Part shown: piece after piece, positions 1 through 5,810 of the stretch | Numbering within the stretch: the stretch's first letter is position 1 | Layout of the letters: every line of letters starts with the position of its first letter | From: Actinomycetota bacterium | GTDB taxonomy: Bacteria; Actinomycetota; Acidimicrobiia; Acidimicrobiales; Ilumatobacteraceae | Reading direction: 5' to 3' | Assembly (NCBI GenBank): GCA_005788205.1 | Contig: SXYT01000004.1 | Coordinates: 1 to 6,264 of the forward strand | DNA length: 6,264 nt | Position numbers and translations under genes: made by a program | Notes under the pieces: model-generated | The model's input: only the letters and a program-made list of their open reading frames with translations | What the model was told of the DNA's origin: nothing | The model's database searches: none

Positions 1-56
1 CCATGGTCAAGCTCTCGGACAACGAGCACCTGCCCGGGGAACTCCGCACGTACTGA
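1..56 (+). CDS. C-terminal end of an unidentified upstream protein (partial)
   Basis: An open frame enters from the left edge and stops at TGA 54-56. The visible residues are MVKLSDNEHLPGELRTY, read with the first full codon at position 3. All but one of the 17 sense codons end in G or C, the pattern of the clear genes in this window, so this is probably the true tail of a gene and not chance. The fragment is too short to assign a family. The stop codon touches the palindrome at 56-69, so the next gene's control site begins immediately. Any internal ATG here (position 3) is unlikely to be the start of a 17-codon gene. Confidence 0.6.
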   Translation, partial: MVKLSDNEHLPGELRTY

Positions 57-69
57 GACAGGTCTGTCT
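56..69. promoter_or_regulatory. Palindromic operator-like site AGACAG-GT-CTGTCT
   Basis: The site has two perfect 6-bp inverted arms (56-61 and 64-69) around a 2-bp centre. It lies 4 bp upstream of the proposed -10 box and 16 bp upstream of the methyltransferase start, so a bound dimeric regulator would cover the promoter spacer. A 2-nt loop makes it a poor RNA hairpin, which favours a protein-binding site. Short AGAC...GTCT palindromes are typical of TetR-family operators. That is an analogy from known families; no regulator gene is visible in the window. Confidence 0.55.
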
Positions 70-73
70 GTCC

Positions 74-79
74 TAATGT
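74..79 (+). promoter_or_regulatory. Candidate -10 box (TAATGT) for a leaderless methyltransferase mRNA
   Basis: TAATGT matches the actinobacterial -10 pattern TANNNT and is followed by 6 nt before ATG 86. This would place transcription initiation on or next to the start codon. No Shine-Dalgarno sequence precedes the ATG, as expected for a leaderless message. No convincing -35 box is seen; the spacer is occupied by the palindrome at 56-69. Confidence 0.5.
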
Positions 80-85
80 TCGGGC

Positions 86-1192
86 ATGAGTGATGAGACC
101 CTGAATCCCGATGCCCTGAATCCCGATGCCCTGAAGATGATGTCCTTCACCGTGTTCAGCAAATTGGAGGGGGCTGTGACCGCGGGAATGATCCACCTCG
201 GGGACCAGCTGGGTCTCTACCGCGAACTCGCGGATGCCACGGCACCGATGCCGGTTGCTGCACTCGCCGCCCGTTGCGGCCTCCACGAGCGGTGGGTGCG
301 GGAGTGGGCGAGCAACCAGGTGGCAGCACGCATAGTGAGCTGTGATGACATGGCGGACGACAGCATGCTCCTCCACCTCTCGCCAGAGGCCAAGTGCGTC
401 CTCGCATCTCCCGCTCACCCCGCTTTCGGCATGGGAATGTTCCATCGACTGCCCCAGACCATGAGTGCGCTCCGTGACATGCCGTCGAGCTTTGCCACGG
501 GCCTCGGTCATGATTACGACTCCCACGGGCCAGAGGGTGCTGTCGGCATCGAGCGCAGCTTCGAGCCGTGGAACCAGAACTTCCTCGTCCCGGTGGTTCT
601 GCCGATGCTTGATGGGGTGGTGGACAAACTGGAGCGCGGCTGCAGGGCGGTGGACATCGGCTGCGGCGCGGGTGGCGCAGCAATCCTGATGGCAAGGACC
701 TTCCCCAACTCCGAGTTCGTCGGTTACGACATATCCCGCCATGCGCTCGCACGCGCGGAGGAGAAGAAGCGCGTGGCCGGGGTCACGAACGTGACGTTCC
801 TCGACCCGCGCGAATCCGCTCTGCCTGCAGACAACTCGGCCGACGTGATCTTCACGTTCGACTGCATCCACGACATGACCCACCCTGCCGAGATGATGCG
901 GTCGATCAGGGCTTGCCTGGGCAACGACGGCACCTGGCTGCTCGTCGACATCAAGGCGCTCGACACACTCGAGCAGAATGTCGCCCGCAACCCCATGGCT
1001 TCGCTTCTCTACGGAATCAGCGTTCTCAGTTGCATGTCCTCTGCAATGTCGGCTCCCGACGGTGCCGGTCTCGGCACCCTCGGTCTCCCGGAGAGCAAAG
1101 CGCGCGCGATGGCCCTGGACGCGGGATTCTCGAGGTTCCGCCGCATGGACGTGGAGCACTCGGTGAACGCCTTCTACGAAGTCAGGCCCTGA
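86..1192 (+). CDS. Winged-helix / SAM-dependent class I methyltransferase
   Basis: This 368-residue protein probably transfers a methyl group from S-adenosylmethionine to an unidentified small molecule in the cytoplasm. An N-terminal helical/winged-helix-like region (about 37-100, with LGLYREL and the helix around HERWVREWASNQ) precedes a Rossmann-type catalytic domain. Motif I is VDIGCGAGG (189-197), the ribose-binding acid is D215 in GYDIS, and DCIHDMTHP (259-267) is the post-II/IV region. The C-terminal block from YGISVLSCMSSAMS to GLGTLGLPE and DAGFSRF resembles actinobacterial proteins of the Rv2258c type, whose substrates are not well defined. I chose ATG 86 because a -10 box sits 6 nt before it; ATG 137 or 140 is an alternative that would drop the duplicated LNPDA segment. 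The gene ends in a strong hairpin and appears monocistronic. Confidence 0.9.
   Translation: MSDETLNPDALNPDALKMMSFTVFSKLEGAVTAGMIHLGDQLGLYRELADATAPMPVAALAARCGLHERWVREWASNQVAARIVSCDDMADDSMLLHLSPEAKCVLASPAHPAFGMGMFHRLPQTMSALRDMPSSFATGLGHDYDSHGPEGAVGIERSFEPWNQNFLVPVVLPMLDGVVDKLERGCRAVDIGCGAGGAAILMARTFPNSEFVGYDISRHALARAEEKKRVAGVTNVTFLDPRESALPADNSADVIFTFDCIHDMTHPAEMMRSIRACLGNDGTWLLVDIKALDTLEQNVARNPMASLLYGISVLSCMSSAMSAPDGAGLGTLGLPESKARAMALDAGFSRFRRMDVEHSVNAFYEVRP
101..136 (+). repeat. 15-bp in-frame tandem duplication (LNPDA twice)
   Basis: CTGAATCCCGATGCC occurs perfectly at 101-115 and 116-130, and a third partial copy (CTGAA) begins at 131. It adds five residues (LNPDA) to the extreme N-terminus of the methyltransferase, ahead of the conserved fold. 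The perfect identity indicates a recent slippage-type duplication that keeps the reading frame. Confidence 0.85.
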
Positions 1193-1199
1193 GGGCCTG
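1183..1199. repeat. Palindrome centred on the methyltransferase stop codon
   Basis: CAGGCCCTGAGGGCCTG has 7-bp perfect inverted arms (1183-1189 and 1193-1199), with the stop codon TGA (1190-1192) as the three-base loop. Its right arm shares 1196-1199 with the left arm of the larger hairpin at 1196-1229, so the two structures cannot form fully at once in one RNA. Confidence 0.6.
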
Positions 1200-1229
1200 C
1201 CCGCGCACTGGATCGGGTGCGCGGGCAGG
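1196..1229. terminator. Strong GC-rich hairpin, probable terminator
   Basis: A perfect 13-bp stem (CCTGCCCGCGCAC at 1196-1208 pairing with GTGCGCGGGCAGG at 1217-1229) closes an 8-nt loop just 3 nt past the methyltransferase stop. It has no U-tract on either strand, which is common for terminator hairpins of high-GC actinobacteria. It lies between two convergent genes, so it could stop transcription from both sides. The remaining 50 bp up to the hydrolase stop shows nothing else clear. Confidence 0.75.
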
Positions 1230-1279
1230 AGCTTGAGCGAAGAAAGGCCGGATCAGAGCCGTTCGTCGCCTCGGCGTGC

Positions 1280-2677
1280 TCAGGGGGCCGGGACGGGGAG
1301 CGGTGCGGTCACGTGGCAGGCATCGATGGCCTTCACGATCGGGTACGGGTTGATCGCCTCGCCGCCGCGCGGGTGGACCTCGAAGTGCAGGTGCGGGGTG
1401 TTCGTCGCGCCGCTCTTGCCGTTGTACCCGATGACCTGACCTGCCTTGACCTTTGTGCCGACGGCGATTCCGTCCGCGATGCGCTGGAAATGCCCGTAGA
1501 AGAAGTACGTGCCGTCCGCTGCCGTGAGCCGGGCTCCGAACCCGGTGAGCTTGTCGGTGGCGGCCGTGTAGGTCTTCGTGATGGTCCCGTCGACGACCGC
1601 GTAGATGGCCTTGCCCTCAGCGGCGATGATGTCGACGCCGAGGTGCAGACGTCCGCCGCCGCGGGGGGCGTGCCAGGTGTCCTCGAAATTGCACGCACCC
1701 TGCATCGGGAAGACCGCGATGCTGACTGCAGGTGCCTCCACGAGACCGAGCTTGAGTGCGGTCGCGAAGTCGGCCAGACCGGTGACCGCGAGCCCGTTCG
1801 CTGCCTGGTACGTGCGGAGGGCGATGGTCGTTGCGACGCCGAAGACACCGTCCACGCCGCCCTTCACGGTGATGCCGTTGTTCACGAGAGCCTGCTGCAC
1901 GACAACGACGGCAGAGGACTTCTGCCCGCGACGCGGGAGCGAGCCTGCGGCGAGGAGTGCGGGGGCGGCCGTCTTCGCGACGGGGGCGGGGGCCACCTCG
2001 GGCGCGACGAGCCCGAGTGCGCGCGCCGTGGCGACATCGAGCAGACCCGACGGCGCGAGGCTGCGCGCGGTCTGGAACTCGGCGATCGTGGCCGTTGTGC
2101 CGGATCCGAACGAGCCGTCGATGCCGCCGCGGACCTGAAGGCCTGCAGCAGCGAGAGCCTTCTGCACGACGACCACAGAGTCGCCCTTGTTGCCACGGAC
2201 CGGCAGGTTGTCTGCGGTGAAGGGATAGGAGGGTGCGGGCGCAGCAGGTGCCACGGTGGTCGACGGGGCGACGGTGGTGGGTGTCGCAGTCGTGGACGTC
2301 GCCGCCGGGGCAGTGGTCGTCGTTGATCCGTTCGTGAGTTTAAGGACGCGGGCAGTGGGGGCATCGACGACGCCCGTCACCTTGAGGCCAACGACCTTCT
2401 GGAAGGTGCGCAGGACCGTGCGGGTGCGTGCGTCGAACGTGCCCGTGGCTCCACCGCGGAGTGTGAAGCCGTTCCTCACGATTGCCTCCTGCAGGGCCTT
2501 CACGGCCGGGCCGGAGTCACCGAACCGGGGCATCCCCGGTGCGGTCTTGGCGCCGCTCGACTGCGAGACGACCGCGGCAGCTGACGCGGTACCAGCGGGG
2601 GCAAGTGCCGTCGCAAGGCAAATTGCGGTGAGTGCGGCGGTGAGGCCGATGATGATGTGCTGTGAGTTGCGGCGCAT
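1280..2677 (-). CDS. Secreted peptidoglycan hydrolase: three PG-binding domains plus M23 zinc endopeptidase
   Basis: This 465-residue protein is predicted to be exported and to cut peptide cross-links of the cell wall. Residues 1-33 form a Sec signal peptide (MRRN start, hydrophobic core, cleavage near ASA). Three PG_binding_1-type domains follow at about 50-115, 157-222 and 247-312; the first two are separated by a Thr/Ala/Pro-rich linker (116-150). The M23/LytM-like domain (about 323-450) has all expected residues: H345 and D349 in HLGVD, H396 in YGH, and H429/H431 in HLH, so it should be an active zinc enzyme. C329 and C454 bracket this domain and are the only cysteines outside the signal peptide, suggesting a disulfide. 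The ATG is preceded by AAGGGAG with 6-nt spacing. Exact bond specificity cannot be read from the sequence. Confidence 0.93.
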   Translation of the reverse strand: MRRNSQHIIIGLTAALTAICLATALAPAGTASAAAVVSQSSGAKTAPGMPRFGDSGPAVKALQEAIVRNGFTLRGGATGTFDARTRTVLRTFQKVVGLKVTGVVDAPTARVLKLTNGSTTTTAPAATSTTATPTTVAPSTTVAPAAPAPSYPFTADNLPVRGNKGDSVVVVQKALAAAGLQVRGGIDGSFGSGTTATIAEFQTARSLAPSGLLDVATARALGLVAPEVAPAPVAKTAAPALLAAGSLPRRGQKSSAVVVVQQALVNNGITVKGGVDGVFGVATTIALRTYQAANGLAVTGLADFATALKLGLVEAPAVSIAVFPMQGACNFEDTWHAPRGGGRLHLGVDIIAAEGKAIYAVVDGTITKTYTAATDKLTGFGARLTAADGTYFFYGHFQRIADGIAVGTKVKAGQVIGYNGKSGATNTPHLHFEVHPRGGEAINPYPIVKAIDACHVTAPLPVPAP

Positions 2678-2683
2678 TGTCTG

Positions 2684-2690
2684 CTCCCTT
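2684..2690 (-). promoter_or_regulatory. Ribosome binding site of the M23 hydrolase
   Basis: On the - strand AAGGGAG lies 6 nt before the ATG at 2677-2675. It fixes this start and shows that this gene has a leadered mRNA, unlike the methyltransferase and ctaA. Confidence 0.75.
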
Positions 2691-2729
2691 GTTGATCCGC
2701 AGAAGGGATCGGCAGGGCCGGGCAGAACT

Positions 2730-2743
2730 TGAGAGATTTCTCA
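2730..2743. promoter_or_regulatory. Near-palindrome TGAGAGATTTCTCA
   Basis: Arms TGAGA (2730-2734) and TCTCA (2739-2743) flank a 4-bp centre, 53-66 bp upstream of the hydrolase start. The size and position suit a dimeric regulator's binding site. No matching regulator is identified, and 5-bp arms can occur by chance. Confidence 0.3.
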
Positions 2744-2757
2744 CGGAAAATGTCTGG

Positions 2758-2808
2758 TTGCCCACTCAAAGTGGTCTGAGTAGTCGCCTCATCACCAAAA
2801 GTGGGCAA
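2758..2808. promoter_or_regulatory. 51-bp imperfect inverted repeat in the divergent intergenic region
   Basis: TTGCCCACT (2758-2766) pairs perfectly with AGTGGGCAA (2800-2808). Inside it GGT/ACC (2773-2775/2794-2796) and TGAG/CTCA (2777-2780/2788-2791) can continue the stem up to a 7-nt loop. AAAGTGG also occurs twice as a direct repeat (2768-2774 and 2798-2804), and CCACT-CAA-AGTGG (2762-2774) is a competing short palindrome. The element lies between the divergent hydrolase (start 2677) and dehydrogenase (start 2924) and could be a shared operator or a structured leader RNA. The rest of the 246-bp gap, about 2809-2909, shows no clear promoter or known riboswitch. Confidence 0.45.
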
Positions 2809-2909
2809 TAAAGCACTCTCAGGGGCCCGTCCCTTCGCTCTGGCACGGATCCCGTCAGCACCCACGCGCAGGGGCGGGAACGGCGGTGGGACACTGTTCG
2901 CTCAGAGAG

Positions 2910-2917
2910 AAGGAGGG
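2910..2917 (+). promoter_or_regulatory. Strong ribosome binding site of the dehydrogenase
   Basis: AAGGAGGG is a near-ideal Shine-Dalgarno sequence, 6 nt before ATG 2924. It decides the start against the in-frame GTG at 2801, which would add 41 residues that do not resemble the start of this fold. Confidence 0.9.
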
Positions 2918-2923
2918 TCCGAG

Positions 2924-3715
2924 ATGTCGAGGCTGACGGAGTTGTCACGGTCGGTTGCAGGGGCGCGGGTGGTCGTCACCGGGGCCGCGAGCGGGATGGG
3001 GCGGGCAACCGCACATCTCTTCGCAGATGAAGGGGCGATGGTCGTTGTTGCGGACCTGACGTCGGACGGCGTGGCCCGTGTCGTGTCCGAGATCGAGGGA
3101 ATGCACGGCCCTGGGCGGGCCGTGGGGTCTGTTGTTGATGTGTCCGTCCCCGAGGACAGGAGCAGGCTCGTCTCGCTGAGCGTGGACTCGTTCGGGGGCC
3201 TGGACGTGCTCGTGAACAACGCGGGCATCAGCAGGGTGTCCTCGGTGTTCAGTGACGATGCGACCTTCGGGGAGAACTGGGACCGGACCCTCTCCGTCAA
3301 CCTCAGTGCCCACGCCCACCTCATCAGGGCAGCGCTGCCGCACCTGCTGTCGGCACCCCATGGCGGGCGCGTCATCAACATTGCGTCGACGGAGGCAATC
3401 GTCGCCACGGGCGGCCTTGCTGCCTACACCGCCTCCAAGCACGGCGTGGTCGGTCTCACGAAGAGTTTTGCTGTCGAACTGGGCGCCAGGAACGTGACGG
3501 TCAATGCCGTGTGCCCCGGACCCATCGACACAGGCATGACGGCGGGCGTACCCGAGGACAAGCGGGGCAAGTACGTGCGAAGGAAGGTTCCCCTCCGCCG
3601 CTACGGGGCTCCAGAGGAGGTCGCCCACATGACGGTGACGCTCGCGATGCCCGCGATGCGGTTCATGACCGGGTCAGTCGTTGTCGTGGACGGAGGCCTC
3701 GTCGTCAACCACTGA
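2924..3715 (+). CDS. Classical short-chain dehydrogenase/reductase (SDR)
   Basis: This 263-residue protein is a cytoplasmic NAD(P)-dependent oxidoreductase that interconverts an alcohol and a ketone. The classical SDR signatures are all present: the nucleotide-binding TGAASGMG (19-26), NNAG (98-101), structural N126, and the catalytic S155, Y168 and K172 (YTASK). PGPIDT (198-203) and the C-terminal MTGSVVVVDGG complete the fold. D44 after the second beta strand (VVVADL) favours NAD(H) over NADP(H). Length and motifs fit the FabG/3-oxoacyl reductase-like and hydroxysteroid dehydrogenase-like group, but the substrate cannot be told from sequence. The start is set by the AAGGAGGG site. Its stop lies 11 bp from the stop of the convergent uncharacterised gene, with no convincing terminator between them. 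Confidence 0.93.
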   Translation: MSRLTELSRSVAGARVVVTGAASGMGRATAHLFADEGAMVVVADLTSDGVARVVSEIEGMHGPGRAVGSVVDVSVPEDRSRLVSLSVDSFGGLDVLVNNAGISRVSSVFSDDATFGENWDRTLSVNLSAHAHLIRAALPHLLSAPHGGRVINIASTEAIVATGGLAAYTASKHGVVGLTKSFAVELGARNVTVNAVCPGPIDTGMTAGVPEDKRGKYVRRKVPLRRYGAPEEVAHMTVTLAMPAMRFMTGSVVVVDGGLVVNH

Positions 3716-3726
3716 CGTGATCTCCC

Positions 3727-4830
3727 TCAGGCTGCGCCGTCCGCGAGCCCGGTGAATCCGGACGGCTCGTGCGCACCGAGAACGAGGGTCTCGAGGATCC
3801 CGGTTCCCGTGCTCACCCCGGCCGGTCTCGTGCATGTCACGCGCGAGAGAGTCTGCACATGGATGTGGTGCAGGGCCATCGGGTCGGGAACGGGCAACCT
3901 GAACCTGTCCCCGCCGACGGAACTCTCGCCCTTCCATGCGCCGTGGGTCCACTCCGGGTGCATGTAGCCGAGACCGAACATCTGGAAATGCTTGATGGGC
4001 TGGAAAGCCAACGACACCGTCTCGTCCTTGAAGCGATACCGCAGTTCGAAGGACTGCATGTGTCTCGTGCCCGCGGCCCACTCGATGTCGTAGTCGACCG
4101 ACCACGCCGGAGTTGCAGGACTCCTGCCCGTGAGGAGCGCTCCGGAGTGGTGCCAGCGCTCGCCGTCTGCGTACTCGTTGATGTCGAACATCGTCCCGAA
4201 CCCGTCAAAACACACGGGAGCCCAGAGCCAGAAGAACTGCGGGGCTGACACCACGGGCGCGCCGATCGACACCCGCTCGCCGACACCGCGCACGCCCCAT
4301 GACCTGTCGCGCGATCCCGTGACTCGTTCCGGCTGGATGTCCTCGCGGACGCCGTCGACCTCGATCCATCCGCTCCACCGCCCGAGCTGGGTGAGGCGCG
4401 TGTACCGCATTGTCTCGCGCACGCCGAGCCTCTGCTCGAACACCGGCTCCTCGAACGGCTGTGACGATGCCGTCATCGTGAGTTCGGCGCGGAGGCCCTG
4501 CTCTGGGGCCTCGACAGTGATCCGGTGCGACACGAGCGGCTCGAGGATCTCGATGGAGATCGGTCCCACCACGGTGCATCGCATCCTGTCGACGTGCGCT
4601 CGTGCGCTCGCATGGACGTTCACCTGTTCGTCCCCGCGGATGACGGAGAACGAGGCGTCCATCACGTGCCGGTTCGGGTACAGCCCCATCGCGAGGGCGA
4701 AGAAGGTGCCGCCCGTCTCGTCGTAGCCGTTGAAGAAATACCTGTCGTAATGGTTCGGGTCACCCGTTGCTGTGTGTGCCACGGGCAGGTGACTCTGGTG
4801 GACCGGCCAATCGTCGAACGAGGTGATCAT
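3727..4830 (-). CDS. Uncharacterised protein with RDRSWGVR motif (possible AttH/CrtC-like lipocalin fold)
   Basis: With the start at 4830 this is a 367-residue protein with no signal peptide or membrane segment, rich in aromatic residues and alternating beta-type sequence. Recognisable blocks are FDDWPVHQ (5-12), YDRYFFNGYD (28-37), RDRSWGVR (174-181) and a distinctive GYMHPEWTHGAWKGE block (288-302). I recall the SWG motif and overall layout from uncharacterised actinobacterial and proteobacterial proteins, possibly those with DUF7064/DUF7065-type domains, and from the AttH/CrtC lipocalin-like group; this assignment is from memory. Such proteins often lie near lipid, steroid or aromatic metabolism genes, and the neighbour here is an SDR. 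The start is uncertain: 4830 has TACCGT 7 nt upstream and begins at the conserved-looking MITSFDDW. ATG 4848 (weak GGTGGG site) and ATG 4893 would add 6 and 21 residues. A catalytic role is not established. Confidence 0.8.
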   Translation of the reverse strand: MITSFDDWPVHQSHLPVAHTATGDPNHYDRYFFNGYDETGGTFFALAMGLYPNRHVMDASFSVIRGDEQVNVHASARAHVDRMRCTVVGPISIEILEPLVSHRITVEAPEQGLRAELTMTASSQPFEEPVFEQRLGVRETMRYTRLTQLGRWSGWIEVDGVREDIQPERVTGSRDRSWGVRGVGERVSIGAPVVSAPQFFWLWAPVCFDGFGTMFDINEYADGERWHHSGALLTGRSPATPAWSVDYDIEWAAGTRHMQSFELRYRFKDETVSLAFQPIKHFQMFGLGYMHPEWTHGAWKGESSVGGDRFRLPVPDPMALHHIHVQTLSRVTCTRPAGVSTGTGILETLVLGAHEPSGFTGLADGAA

Positions 4831-4837
4831 TCCTGTG

Positions 4838-4843
4838 ACGGTA
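4838..4843 (-). promoter_or_regulatory. Possible -10 box (TACCGT) for the RDRSWGVR gene
   Basis: On the - strand TACCGT fits TANNNT and ends 7 nt before ATG 4830, similar to the geometry at the methyltransferase and ctaA. It would make this mRNA leaderless from 4830. If translation starts at 4848 instead, this hexamer is coding sequence and the call is wrong. Confidence 0.3.
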
Positions 4844-4892
4844 GTCATTGGGCCCACCGTGCCCTCCATCGGCGGGGGACGACCGTTCTGCA

Positions 4893-4898
4893 TACAGT
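4893..4898 (+). promoter_or_regulatory. Candidate -10 box (TACAGT) for leaderless ctaA
   Basis: TACAGT fits TANNNT and is followed by exactly 6 nt before GTG 4905, the same spacing as at the methyltransferase. No Shine-Dalgarno sequence is seen before the GTG. No clear -35 box is visible upstream. Confidence 0.5.
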
Positions 4899-4904
4899 TG
4901 GGAC

Positions 4905-5810
4905 GTGCGCGCCCGAGTCCGTCCCGAGCAATACTCGCGGGTCGCGTCGGCTGCTCTGGCGCTCCTCTGCGTGATCGTCCTGTCCGGCTCGCTGGTGCGT
5001 CTCACGGGTTCCGGCCTGGGCTGCGACGACTGGCCGAACTGCAACTCCCAGAGGTTCGTCGACGTGTCGTCGACCCACGCCGCCATCGAGCAGGTCAATC
5101 GGCTGTTCACGGGCCTCGTCAGTCTGAGTGTCGTGCTCTGCGTCCTGATGGCCTATTTCCGCCTGCCCCGCCGGCGCGACCTGGTGATCCTCGCGTGGAG
5201 CCTCGTCGGGGGAGTGGCACTGCAGGTGGTCATCGGGGGGATCGTCGTTCTGACCGGGCTCCACCCGCTGTGGAACATGACCCATTTCCTCGTCTCCATG
5301 ATGCTCGTGACCTGTGCGTTCCTGCTCGAGAGGTCCTCGCGGCTCGAGTCCATCGGGCACACATGGCGGGTGGTGCCGCCGCGACTGCGTCGGGCCCACG
5401 CACTGCTCGCGATTGCTGCCGCGGTGGCCGTCACCACCGGCACCGTCGTCACAGCCACGGGCCCGCACGCCGGCGACGAGAACGCGGCCCGTCTGGGATT
5501 CGGCCTGAGGGAGGTGGCGCGGGTGCACAGCACGAGCGTCATCGTGTGCATCACGCTCCTCGCGTGGCTGATGTGGCGCACGAGCCACGAGACCGGCAGG
5601 CATGCATCATCCCTGCGCCAGGCCCTCTCGGTGTTTGCCTTCGTCGCAGTCATGCAGGGTGCCGTCGGTTACGCCCAGTACTTCACCGGGGTCCCTGTGC
5701 TGCTCGTCGCGATCCACATCGCGGGAGCCACTGCTTTCTGGCTTGCTCTGTGCAACGTGGCCTTCGCCCCGCGGCCGGACGAGGTCTTGCCGGTCAGCCC
5801 AGTTCAGTGA
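4905..5810 (+). CDS. ctaA: Heme A synthase (CtaA/COX15 family)
   Basis: This membrane protein converts heme O to heme A for aa3-type cytochrome oxidase. With GTG 4905 as the start it has 301 residues and about eight hydrophobic segments in two similar four-helix halves, the usual CtaA layout. The first extracellular loop carries VRLTGSGLGCDDWPNC, with C40 and C46 forming the conserved cysteine pair. H58 and E62 (HAAIEQVNR), H127 (NMTHF), H208 (VHST) and H271 (AIHIAG) match the four heme-ligand histidines and the conserved glutamate. An in-frame ATG at 4848 would add 19 residues (GPPCPPSAGDD...) that look non-conserved and would overlap the divergent gene, so I prefer the GTG behind the TACAGT box. 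No ctaB or oxidase subunit gene lies in the window. Its 3' end overlaps the convergent phosphatase gene by 17 bp. Confidence 0.92.
   Translation: MRARVRPEQYSRVASAALALLCVIVLSGSLVRLTGSGLGCDDWPNCNSQRFVDVSSTHAAIEQVNRLFTGLVSLSVVLCVLMAYFRLPRRRDLVILAWSLVGGVALQVVIGGIVVLTGLHPLWNMTHFLVSMMLVTCAFLLERSSRLESIGHTWRVVPPRLRRAHALLAIAAAVAVTTGTVVTATGPHAGDENAARLGFGLREVARVHSTSVIVCITLLAWLMWRTSHETGRHASSLRQALSVFAFVAVMQGAVGYAQYFTGVPVLLVAIHIAGATAFWLALCNVAFAPRPDEVLPVSPVQ

Noticed and set aside
1217..2326. Long + strand open frame of 369 codons opposite the hydrolase
   Set aside because: It is Arg/Gly/Asp-rich with no domain pattern, and the opposite strand encodes a complete PG-binding/M23 protein with all catalytic residues. 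It is a high-GC shadow frame.
2678..2923. Possible c-di-AMP (ydaO/yuaA) riboswitch upstream of the cell-wall hydrolase
   Set aside because: This riboswitch class often precedes actinobacterial wall-hydrolase genes, but I could not find its conserved GAA- and GGGGUGAAU-like segments on the - strand of this interval.
2801..2923. N-terminal extension of the dehydrogenase from GTG 2801
   Set aside because: The added 41 residues are low-complexity Arg/Gly-rich and unlike an SDR start, while ATG 2924 has an ideal Shine-Dalgarno sequence.
3684..3746. Inverted repeat TCGTGGACGG / CCGTCCGCGA spanning the two convergent stop codons
   Set aside because: The 10-bp stem includes a wobble pair and a loop of over 40 nt, and both arms lie in coding sequence. 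This is likely chance in high-GC DNA and not a convincing terminator.
4848..4904. Upstream ATG start for ctaA
   Set aside because: The extra 19 residues show no family resemblance and overlap the divergent gene's start region. GTG 4905 follows a TACAGT box at the same spacing as the methyltransferase start.
4845..5603. Long - strand frame of 252 codons opposite ctaA
   Set aside because: It is compositionally biased (His/Asp/Arg/Pro) with no recognisable motif, whereas the + strand encodes a clear heme A synthase.
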